The translations under genes and the position numbers were made by a program. The notes under the pieces were generated by a model. The model did no database searches. It was not told where the DNA came from and worked only from the letters and a program-made list of their open reading frames with translations. This document shows positions 1-9,200 of a stretch of DNA of 19,422 bases, one piece after another; position 1 is the first letter of the stretch, and every line of letters starts with the position of its first letter. Source of the stretch: UBA1081 sp045658165. GTDB taxonomy: Bacteria; Bacillota; Clostridia; Oscillospirales; Acutalibacteraceae. The stretch spans positions 1 to 19,422 of the forward strand of contig JAZOUN010000086.1 in assembly GCA_045658165.1 (NCBI GenBank), given 5' to 3'.

Positions 1-201
1 GTAGTGGGAGCTGTAGTCGGTACAGTTGTAGGTGCAGTAGTAGGAACTGTAGTCGGTACAGTTGTAGGTGCAGTAGTAGGAACTGTAGTCGGTACAGTTG
101 TAGGTGCAGTAGTAGGAGCTGTAGTCGGTACAGTTGTAGGTGCAGTAGTAGGAGCTGTAGTCGGTACAGTTGTAGGTGCAGTAGTGGGTGCTGCTGTTGT
201 T
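1..201 (-). repeat. 36-bp tandem repeat coding a Thr/Pro linker
   Basis: Near-identical 36-base units start at 31, 67, 103, 139 and (diverging) 175, with a 30-base part-unit at 1-30. On the minus strand each unit reads TTVP-TTxP-TTAP, where x is A or V. The only differences are a GTT/GCT codon change and a few changes in the outermost unit. The array continues out of the window, so the copy number is unknown. Such near-perfect arrays commonly vary in length between strains through slippage or recombination. Confidence 0.9.
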
Positions 202-1625
202 GTTTCTGAGATGTTGTTTGTGTCAAAGAAGTCAACTCTGAAAGACATTGATGTTGTTTTGTTGCCTGTCAGTGATTTAAGACCGTTGATTTTAACTGTG
301 TAAACACCTTCGTAATTGCTGATATTTTCAGGTCTGAAAATAATACAGTTGCTTACGCCGTAACCGTTTGTGTCAACATTGAAGAAACCGCCTGATGAAT
401 TGTTGACGTTGTCAAAAATCCATTTTCTTCCGTCACTTTCACGGGTGAGTTCCACCGTAACAGCAGAATAGTCCCATGTGTTTATTTTTGCAGGGTTCAA
501 TGATACGCTCCATGCATGTGCAGGAGAGAAGAACGCTGTATTGTTCGGAACATTTCCTGAGGGGGGCCAGCTTATAAAGTCATAATCTGTAACAGTTGTG
601 CTGTTGTCGAATGCATATGCAGTTGTATGAACATAAGAATTGTAATTTGCACAGCCGAAACCGGTTTTACCCATTGCGGGGTTAAGGAACCATCTGCGAT
701 GACCGAGAACAGCAATGTTGTAAGCATCACTGTCGTCCATCCATAAGTCAACGGAAAAAGCAAGAGGACCTGATTTTGTTGTATAGCCGAGATAACATGC
801 AAGATTGCTCTGTCCTGCTGCTGCGTATCCTGTTTCATACATATCCTGAGCCATATTAGCAGGCCGGGAAGGGAAGTGAGTCATTGTATTGTTTGCGGCA
901 TTTACAACAGCTGCAGTCTGAGCTTTTGTGTTATAATCAGAGCTGAGAGACACAGAATCAAGACCTGCAAGTCTGCGGTATGCATTGAAACGTGTAATAC
1001 CGCTGTTGATGATTTCTGTTCTTATACTGCCCAATGTGTAAGGTGCAGATACTGACGGAACAGTTATATACGGACTGTCAGGATTAGATACGTAGGGATC
1101 TTTTACAAGCTGTGCAATTTCTGATTTTGACAGTTTTGAATACTTTTTCAATCCGCTTTCGCAATAACCGTTTGCGTCGGGAACAATAGTGTGTTCTGAA
1201 TTTACAGATGCTGTTCCGGTTGAAATGAATTTAAAGCCGTTTGCAACGGCATATTCATGACCTGCAGAATTTGTTTTTGCTTTGATTGTGAAATCGCTTA
1301 CTTTTGTAAGGCTGCTGCCGTTTCTGATGTATCCTACGGCATATTCTTTTATCTGATAGAAGTTTTCGGGAATGTTTATGACTTTAAGGTTTTTACATTC
1401 GGCAAAAGCTTCAGTTTCTATACCTATATACAGCTCTGAATTGTTAATCTGCGATAAGTCTATTTCTGATGCAGTATCTTTGTATACTTTCAGAGACAGA
1501 GAACCGTCCTGATATACAAGATACGACCAGGAGGCGGCATTTGCCGTAATTGCAAAACTGCATGTTGAAAAAATAATAACAACACACATGAACAATGCCA
1601 GAAGTTTGGATTTTCGAAGTTTCAT
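1..1625 (-). CDS. Secreted CAP-domain (SCP/PR-1-like) protein with Thr/Pro repeat linker, 3' end outside window
   Basis: The visible part has 541 codons and is open at the left edge, so the C-terminus is missing. I place the start at 1625 (ATG AAA CTT) because AAGGGATGA lies at the right distance upstream; an ATG at 1634 has no ribosome binding site. A signal peptide covers about residues 1-30 (basic start, hydrophobic core, TANA before the cut). Residues about 45-140 resemble the last repeats of a BspA-type leucine-rich region (AECKNLKVINIP, then HEYAVANGFKF). Residues about 200-330 form a CAP domain, with TRFNAYRRLAG, the H250 in MTHFPS, and H309 in LGHRRWFLNP as likely site residues. About 355-470 looks like a beta-sandwich. 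From 475 onward the chain is a (TTAP/TTVP)n linker, which in related bacteria usually precedes a surface or binding module. Bacterial CAP proteins are exported, with mostly unknown roles. It is probably co-transcribed with the lipoprotein gene at 1644-2180. Confidence 0.85.
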   Translation of the reverse strand, partial: MKLRKSKLLALFMCVVIIFSTCSFAITANAASWSYLVYQDGSLSLKVYKDTASEIDLSQINNSELYIGIETEAFAECKNLKVINIPENFYQIKEYAVGYIRNGSSLTKVSDFTIKAKTNSAGHEYAVANGFKFISTGTASVNSEHTIVPDANGYCESGLKKYSKLSKSEIAQLVKDPYVSNPDSPYITVPSVSAPYTLGSIRTEIINSGITRFNAYRRLAGLDSVSLSSDYNTKAQTAAVVNAANNTMTHFPSRPANMAQDMYETGYAAAGQSNLACYLGYTTKSGPLAFSVDLWMDDSDAYNIAVLGHRRWFLNPAMGKTGFGCANYNSYVHTTAYAFDNSTTVTDYDFISWPPSGNVPNNTAFFSPAHAWSVSLNPAKINTWDYSAVTVELTRESDGRKWIFDNVNNSSGGFFNVDTNGYGVSNCIIFRPENISNYEGVYTVKINGLKSLTGNKTTSMSFRVDFFDTNNISETTTAAPTTAPTTVPTTAPTTAPTTVPTTAPTTAPTTVPTTVPTTAPTTVPTTVPTTAPTTVPTTAPT

Positions 1626-1643
1626 AAGATTCATCCCTTTTTT

Positions 1644-2180
1644 TTATTTTGTTGTAAAAGGTGTATCTGCCGATACGCCGTTCAAACCGAAATCTGAAAT
1701 GTCTTTGCCTGTTACTGAGAAGAAAATTTCGTATTCGCCGAGATTTGCTTCTATACTTTTTGTAAGACTGTTAAGCATAAATAATCTTAATGTTTCTGCG
1801 TTTTCAAAGATGAAAGGTTCTTTTTGTGTTTCAGGTGCAGTGCCTGAGAAGAAAGATGAATCTTCCAGCCACTCTATGGTGATTTTTTTATTTTCTTCAT
1901 CAACTGTTACGGAAGTTCTGAATTTCAGACCTGTCCAGCCTGTGAGTCCTGCGCAGATTCTTGAGGGAGTTACTTTTTCGTTGCATATAAATTCAGTAGA
2001 GCAATCTGATTCATTGCCGAAAACAGCATAAATCTGACCTGCAACTTTGCCTTCGGGCAATGTTTCTTCTGTTACCTGATGTTCATGATGGGTTGTTTCA
2101 GGAATTTCGTCTTTCTTTTCACATGCGCATAATGAAAAAATCATTAATGTGAGAATGAAAAATGCAATAATCCGTTTCAT
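1644..2180 (-). CDS. Small lipoprotein of unknown function
   Basis: A 178-residue protein with a lipoprotein signal: MKRIIAFFILTLMIF, then the lipobox L17-C18-A19-C20, so Cys20 is the expected lipidated residue and the protein should sit on the outer face of the membrane. A short His/Glu-rich stretch (TTHHEHQ) follows. The rest has a beta-alpha-beta look, with TPSRICAGLTGWTGLKF in the middle and LRLFMLNSLTKSIEANLG near the end. This layout is loosely like GerMN domains of spore-germination lipoproteins, but the match is too weak to name it. The start is supported by GAGG seven bases upstream of the ATG. The stop lies 18 bases before the CAP-protein start, so the two are probably one operon. 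Confidence 0.75.
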   Translation of the reverse strand: MKRIIAFFILTLMIFSLCACEKKDEIPETTHHEHQVTEETLPEGKVAGQIYAVFGNESDCSTEFICNEKVTPSRICAGLTGWTGLKFRTSVTVDEENKKITIEWLEDSSFFSGTAPETQKEPFIFENAETLRLFMLNSLTKSIEANLGEYEIFFSVTGKDISDFGLNGVSADTPFTTK

Positions 2181-2209
2181 AAGATACCTCGCAAATTATT
2201 AATAAATTT

Positions 2210-2237
2210 ATTATAACATAACAAACAAAAAAAGCAA
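2210..2237 (-). promoter_or_regulatory. Predicted sigma-A-type promoter for the lipoprotein/CAP operon
   Basis: On the minus strand: TTGCTT (2237-2232), a 16-base spacer, then TATAAT (2215-2210) with a TG one base ahead of it (extended -10). The -10 ends 29 bases before the lipoprotein start codon. Confidence 0.65.
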
Positions 2238-2279
2238 ATCGTTTTTTTAAAATTATAAAAAATGGAAATTTGCATGGTG

Positions 2280-2308
2280 TTGACATTGTATATTTACAGG
2301 AGTATTAT
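2280..2308 (+). promoter_or_regulatory. Predicted sigma-A-type promoter for the EEP-family gene
   Basis: TTGACA (2280-2285), a 17-base spacer, TATTAT (2303-2308). This lies 33 bases ahead of the ATG at 2342, which has AGGGG at 2330-2334 as ribosome binding site. It is back to back with the minus-strand promoter, the two -35 boxes being about 42 bases apart. Confidence 0.75.
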
Positions 2309-2341
2309 TATAAAAAAATGCAGTAAAGCAGGGGAATACCA

Positions 2342-3052
2342 ATGAAAGTAATGACATTTAACATTCAGCATTGTCTTGATTATAAAAACCGTGTGATTGA
2401 TTTTGATCTGTTTGCCGGTGCAATAAAAAAATATGAAGCTGATGTATGCGGACTCAATGAAGTCAGAGGAGCAGGTCCCGTTAAAGATTACACCGATCAG
2501 ACAAACATTCTCGCTGATAAACTCGGCATTAACCGTTATTTCGGTGAAGCAATAAAGGTAAAAAAGACTTCTCCCTACGGCAATGCATTTCTCAGCCGTT
2601 ATCCCATAAAATCAGCAGAGACAATCAGAATTCCCGATCCTTTTTTTAAATTTGAAAAAGCATCCTATGAAACAAGATGTATTATAAAAGCCGTTGCGGA
2701 TGTTGACGGTAAAGACATATGTTTTCTTGTTACCCATATGGGACTTGCAAAGGGCGAAAGAAAGAACGCAGTAAAAAAACTGAGTGAATTGCTGGATGAA
2801 ATTGATATTCCCGTTATCCTTATGGGTGATTTTAACACCGAACCCGACGATAAGGTGTTTGAGCCGCTGCGTGAAAGACTCAAAGACACTCAGTTTAAAT
2901 CAGTAAATCCCGATGTTAAAACATATCCGTCGGATAAACCTGAAGTAAAAATTGATTATATGTTTTACAGAGGAATTGATTGTCTGAAAGCAGAAACGGT
3001 AACGGAAGTTTTTTCTGACCATCTTCCCATTATTGCAGAATTTGATTTATAA
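2342..3052 (+). CDS. Endonuclease/exonuclease/phosphatase (EEP) family hydrolase
   Basis: A 236-residue protein, a usual length for a single-domain EEP enzyme. The family's metal-dependent phosphoesterase core is complete: N7 in MTFNIQH, metal ligand E40 in LNEVRG, H132 in VTHMGLAKGER, D163 and N165 in GDFNTEP, and D226-H227 in SDHLPI. There is no signal peptide, so it acts in the cytoplasm. EEP members cut DNA, RNA, phospholipid headgroups or inositol phosphates, and the sequence does not show which. The small size and lack of extra domains make an ExoIII-type DNA repair role possible but unproven. It stands alone: its own promoter at 2280-2308 and terminator at 3062-3099 bracket it. Confidence 0.9.
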   Translation: MKVMTFNIQHCLDYKNRVIDFDLFAGAIKKYEADVCGLNEVRGAGPVKDYTDQTNILADKLGINRYFGEAIKVKKTSPYGNAFLSRYPIKSAETIRIPDPFFKFEKASYETRCIIKAVADVDGKDICFLVTHMGLAKGERKNAVKKLSELLDEIDIPVILMGDFNTEPDDKVFEPLRERLKDTQFKSVNPDVKTYPSDKPEVKIDYMFYRGIDCLKAETVTEVFSDHLPIIAEFDL

Positions 3053-3061
3053 CGTACCGTA

Positions 3062-3099
3062 AAAGTCCTTGTTCTGAAAAAAGAACAGGGATTTTTTTT
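3062..3099 (+). terminator. Rho-independent terminator after the EEP gene
   Basis: Left arm TCCTTGTTCT (3066-3075), loop GAAAAA, right arm AGAACAGGGA (3082-3091) with one G-U pair, followed by eight T (3092-3099). The upstream A-run can extend the stem into the T-tract. Confidence 0.9.
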
Positions 3100-3163
3100 A
3101 TTTGGAAAAAAGAGGGGGATGAAAAAAAGTTCAGGAAATCTGTTAAATTTGTATGATTATTGT

Positions 3164-3192
3164 TTGACATTGACATTTATATATATTATAAT
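3164..3192 (+). promoter_or_regulatory. Consensus promoter for the giant GH2 protein
   Basis: TTGACA (3164-3169), a 17-base spacer and TATAAT (3187-3192): a perfect match to the vegetative consensus. A second TTGACA overlaps at 3170-3175. Transcription would begin near 3199, leaving a leader of about 35 bases that holds GGAGGT (3223-3228) ahead of the ATG at 3235. This also rules out translation from upstream in-frame ATGs. Confidence 0.85.
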
Positions 3193-3234
3193 TATTGTGA
3201 AAAGATATTCATTTTATGTTACGGAGGTAACCGT

Positions 3235-6200
3235 ATGAAGATTATAAAGAAAGTTCTGTCATTTGTGATTTGTATGATAATGATTGCAACAAGCATCTGC
3301 AATGAAGGTTGGAGTTCACTTGTGCAATCTATCACTGCCTCAGCTATGGCAGGTCATGAGCAAAGTTACAAAGACACACGAGTGGAACTCGACTTTAATA
3401 AAGAATGGAATTTCAGTATGATTGATGATGATTCGGCATATCTGAAAGGTTTTGATGATTCTGACTGGGAGACTGTTGATCTTCCTCACGATTTTACCAT
3501 GAGTCAGGAATTCACAATCGACGGTACAGAGGCTGAAACAGGTCATCTGCCCGGCGGTACAGGCTGGTACAGAAAATGGTTCAATCTTTATGAATTTTAT
3601 ACAGGCGACCGTGTATTCCTTAATTTTGACGGCGCATATCAGCATACATATGTATACGTAAACGGTCAGTATGTGGGTGAAAATCACTACGGCTACAACA
3701 GCTTTTCTTTTGAAATTTCAGATTATCTTATCTGTTCAAATACAGCCAAGAATCTTATTGCTGTCAAAGTTGTCAATGATCTTCCCAACAGCCGTTGGTA
3801 TTCAGGTTCGGGTATTTACAGAGACCTAACCCTTTCAATTGCAGGTCCCGTACACGTTGCACTTTACGGTCCCCGTGTCACAACTCCCGACCTTCACACC
3901 ACACAGGGTGGTGCTCATGTTGAGGCAAAAATCAAAATGCATAACGATACTGCAATTTCAAAGATTGTCACCGTTGAAGCATCTGTTCTTGACGATAACC
4001 ACAATCCCGTAAGTGAAACTGTAATATCAGCTCCCATTACCATACCTGCGGAAACGGAAAAAGAAATAACGCTGACTCCTGAGGTTTTCAATCCTGTTGA
4101 ATGGTCAATTGAAAACCCCACACTCTACAAGCTGTGTACCGTTGTCAAAGACAAAACAGGTGAAATTATTGATGAATATCATACAACATTCGGCTTCCGT
4201 TGTATGGAATGGACTGCAGACGGCGGCTTTTTGCTCAATCACGAGTCTGTAAAGCTCAAGGGTGTCTGTCTTCATAACGACCAGGGTGCTCTCGGTGGTG
4301 CGCAGGAGTACGAGGCAATTTACCGTCAGATTGCAACACTCAAGGAAATGGGCTGTAATGCAATCCGTACATCACACAATCCTTCATCAAAAACACTTGT
4401 TGAAATCTGTAATGAGCTTGGTATGCTCGTTGTTGTAGAATTCTTTGACGGCTGGGATGCTTCGAAGAGCTACAACGAAAACGATTTCAGTAAGTTCTTT
4501 AACGAAAATATTTCTGCAGACAACACAGCAATCGGTGCCAAGGGACAGAAATGGTTCCAGTACGTTGTTGAACATGCAATTCTCCGTGATGAGCACGACC
4601 CCAGTGTTATCGCATGGGATGTGGGCAATGAGCTTTGCAACATAACAGATGGCGAATCAACCGCAAATTATGAATCAATTGCAAATTCAATCCTTAAAAT
4701 CTGTGACACTCTTGACACAACAAGAGCCGTATTTTACGGCAACAACAGACCTTTCGGTGATGAAACAACAAAAATGCTCGATGACAAAATGGATGTCATC
4801 GGCGGTAACTACAATCCCGACGGCTGGGCATATGTCATGAATGATGATACTGATTCAAGGTCAGGCAAGCCCTTTGTTGCAACAGAAGCTGCGTCGGCAA
4901 TCACAAGCCGCGGTGTTTATTACACTATGGGCGTGGATGAAGCAACAATGCAGTGTACAGCTTATGATACAAATGCTGTCAGCTGGGGTAACGAAGCTGC
5001 AGAAGCATGGTATTATACAATAACAAACGACTGGTTCTCAGGTGAATTTATCTGGACAGGCTTTGACTATATCGGTGAACCTACCCCCTGGAATGATTCT
5101 TATGAGGCAAATCAGAGCGTTGTTCCCAATTCATCATACTTCGGTGTTGTTGATACAGCAGGTTTTGAAAAGGATTCTTACTACCTTTACAGAAGCTGGT
5201 GGAATGAAGAAAGCACAACACTTCACCTCGTTCCCGGTTCATGGAACAGAGATAAGTTGAGTCTTACAAACGGTTATGTTCCCGTTGCTGTTTACAGTAA
5301 TGCTGCAAAGATTGAGCTTCTTCTCAACGGCAAAGTTATTGCAACTGCAACTTCAACAGATGTTGCATCAGACGGTGGCAGATATACATACAAAACATGG
5401 CAGGAAACTGTTGTGGATTATTCAAAATGTACTGCAGAGCAGTTCTACAATAAATTGGGTGCAGATTTCTATGCACAGTTCCATGTGAAATATGAAGAGG
5501 GAACTCTTTCTGTAAAAGCATACGATGAAAACAACAATGAAATCACAGAAACAGTCGGTTCAACAGCATCTGTTACAGGTACTGCAACTCAGGTTGCCTC
5601 TACTGTATGGGACAACAGAACTACTTTTGTTGCAGACGGAACAGACTATATTTATGTTGAATATGAAGCAAGGGATGCCGACGGCAACTTCATGAACGAT
5701 TACAACGGTACTCTCCGTGTCAAGGTTGACGATTCTTCTGCAAGATACGCAAAAATCATAGGTGTCGATAACGGTAACCCTGCAACAACAGAAAAATTTC
5801 AGCAGAAATCTGTAATCATTTCAGATTCAGAGGCTGAAATTCAGATGTTCAACGGTAAAGCTCTTGTAATTCTCAGAACAACTGATGAAGAGGGCACAAT
5901 TAACGTTACCGCAACGGCAACAGACGATGAAACAAGCTTTTCAACTCAGGGTGTTACAGTAACAAGTGTAAGCGAATCAGGCATAAGACTTACCGATGAA
6001 CTTCATGAAGTTATCAGACAGAATGAGGCAAAATACGAGCCGACTCTTTATGATGATTTTGAAGTTGTAAAATATCATATCAACAATCTTACACCTCCCG
6101 GTGAAAGTTCAGACAGCACAGGCGATTCAGGAAATACAGGTGATTCAGGTAATACCGAAGAAACACCTGCACGCGACTATTTTGAAATTTATCTTCCCTC

Positions 6201-9200
6201 ACAGTCTGTAACGAACGGTTGTGTTGAAGACGGTTTTTATGCACTCAATTTCGGATCATATCTGATGTCTGAAGAAGTATATGATGCATGGGCTATGACA
6301 ACAGCAAAAGAGAGCATCAGTGTTGTCGAGTGGGCACCGTCAGGTTCAGGTTATTTTTACAACAGCTTTAAAACAACGGTAGACGCCACATTTGAATTTA
6401 TCCATCAGGGCGGAAATGAATATTACATAAAGAGTAAAAGCACAGGACAATATCTCTATGTAACATATTACGATAACGGTGGTAAGATTTTTACTCTTAA
6501 GAATGAGCCGCAGCTATTCACCGTGAGTGTAAATGATAACGGTTCAGTCCGTATCAGCTCTCAGGTTACAGGTACACCGTATTATATAGGATGTCCGTGG
6601 CATGATACATTCTTTGTTGTACCGTCAACAGATAGCAATCTTGATCTCTGGCTTTATTCAGCACCTGTAGAAGCAGCTCCTTCTGATCCGGATTATCCTT
6701 CCGATGTTGATGAAACTGCACCGTTCCAGCCTTATTTTGCAGATTCATCAATTACAGACGGTGTTCTCAAAAACGGTGATTACATAATCAGCCGCGGAGA
6801 TCATATTATGAACGGCACTGTTTTTGACGCATGGGCAATGACGGCAATTGACCTCAATCCGGAACAGGATGATACAAATTATCCCCACGCATACGAAAGT
6901 ATCACCACAACTGATGCAAATGTATTCACATTTATTCATCAGGGCGGAAATCAGTATTACATTCAGAACAAGCAGACAAAGGAATATCTGTGGAACAACG
7001 GATGGATGCTGATGCTTGATACAACACCTCACCTCTTTACTGTCAAGGCTAATGCAGACGGCACTGTTCAGATTTACAACAGTGATCTCGGATATCCGAT
7101 TTATATCTCTCGTAAATGGGAATATTTTGAATTTTACAATCCGCCGACTGAATTATCTGATTTATCGCTTTATTCAAAACCATATAAGTCATCAGTGGCA
7201 AAAGTTGAGCTTTATGAGGCACTTCTTGCAGGTATTGAGGAAAATTATTCTCTTTACACAAGAGAAAGTTTTGAAAATCTTCTCCGTCAGCTTGAAAACG
7301 GTGTAAGTGTTTATTCCAACCCGTCTTCAACCGATGCGGATTATAAAGCTGCAACAAAAGCAATAAAAGATGCAATTGCAGCTCTTAAAATGGATATCAA
7401 GAAAATTGACGGTACACTCTTCAAATACGGTTACAACAATACAGGTGATACTCCCGACTATTCAGACGGTGGTATGCTTATGAATGATATTTCTATCCGT
7501 ACAATGAAGAATGCAATCCTTGCCGACAGCAATCTTGTAAGACAGATTAAGGATATTATCGGATATGATACACGTGCATGGGGACCCGGTTATGCAGACA
7601 GGGCACTCGATGAGGTTGCAAGCATTTATGCGGCAATATACACACTGCAGTTTACCGGAATTCCTTATGCAAATCATCCTGCAGGAAATATAAACGCATC
7701 AACAAATCAGGATTATCCTCAGTATATTTACAATGACAATCCGGTTATGACACTCTGGAATGTCTACACCAAGGATAACACTCGAGGCGAAAATGACCCC
7801 TCAGTAGATTACGGAAACGGTAATATGCACGATGTATACAACGGTGCATCCGTGCAGGGACTTGCAAGCGCGACACTCGAAAACGGAGTTGTTGTATCAC
7901 ACTCAGCATACTCAGGTCCTCTTTCCTATTCAAATGACGGTCATGATTACGCGGACGGTTCAGAGCCTACTGATGTAGGCATATACAAGTACGGTCTTGT
8001 TACCAGCGAAACAAACACCTGGACAGCGATAGACCTCCCGTATCTCGAGGGAATAAGCGTTTATTTCCCCGATATGTTCACCCGTGAAAATCTTGATGCA
8101 GACGGTAATGTTACAACTGCCACAACAGGTCAGTTCGCAAAATATTACTGGGATGCAGAGTTCCCCATATTTATCAGTACAGACGAATATGGCGTAAATA
8201 CTTATTACTTCGACAGCAGCGATACAACTCATCTTGTTCAGGCTGATTTTGATGACGAAAATCAGACAGTTGATATGCAGCTGAATGAGGTAAAATATTG
8301 GGAAGCTAAAGGTCCCAATTCAGGTTCAGGTTTCTTCCCCTTTAACTATAAACAGGGTACAACAGACCTTGAAAATGAAAACGCAATTTATCACTACGGC
8401 TTCACCTTTGAGCATAACTTCTATATTCCCAAGGGCGGTAAACATGCAAACGGTGATGACGTTGTGTTCAACTTCTCAGGTGATGACGACGTTCTTGTTT
8501 ACATCGACGGTGTTCTTGTACTTGATAACGGCGGTCTTCACGGTGCACGAGGGGTAACAATCAACTTTACAAACTGTACAATCAATTATCAGTTTGCAAT
8601 GGATGTTACAGATGCTCAGCTCAAAGGCGGTGAGTATGAATGCACATATTCATACAACAAGATTGTTGAAAATCACCCCGATGCAGCAAACTATAATGCA
8701 GATACAGTTGCTGCTCTTAACAAGCTTCATGAAGTAATTACTGACGGTCAGGTTCATACTCTTAACTTCTTCTACCTTGAAAGAGGTGCATCAGACTCAA
8801 ACTGTTTTATGTCATTCAACCTTTCAGAAACATCAGAAGAGGTAAGAATCATTGACCAGACTCTTACTCTCGATTACGGTCTTCCCGTTGAATATGATAT
8901 TACAGAAAATAACAACCTTTCTCAGGTAGCTCTCGATAATAATGTAACAGTTGAATATCTCGGACTTTGTGCCGTAAATGAAGAGGTAGGAAGTACATAT
9001 ACATTTGAATTGCCCGAAATTGAAGTACCTTTTGAACCGGGTGTTACTTATACGGTTGACGGTATGAAATACGGTACCTGTACGATTAATAAGGACGGTA
9101 AGGTAAGTTATGACCTGCAATCAATGAATATGAGTGAGGCAGAACACTTCTATGTGTGTGCAAAAATCACCGGTGACCCGACTTATGCTGATGATGTTGT

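Noticed and set aside
1..201. CRISPR array
   Set aside because: Units abut with no spacers and encode a regular Thr/Pro linker in a continuous reading frame.
4..303. Plus-strand open frame of Gly/Val repeats
   Set aside because: It is the antisense of the Thr/Pro repeat in the CAP protein; the minus-strand frame has a signal peptide, CAP motifs and a ribosome binding site.
1588..2031. Plus-strand 147-codon frame
   Set aside because: It lies opposite the lipoprotein gene, which has a lipobox, ribosome binding site and promoter; the plus frame has no such support.
3160..3234. N-terminal extension of the giant protein starting at 3160
   Set aside because: It would start upstream of the consensus promoter and include Tyr/Ile-rich promoter sequence; the signal peptide and ribosome binding site support 3235.
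7049..7375. Minus-strand 108-codon frame inside the giant gene
   Set aside because: Shadow frame opposite a clearly coding region; composition rich in Leu/Gln/His without motifs.
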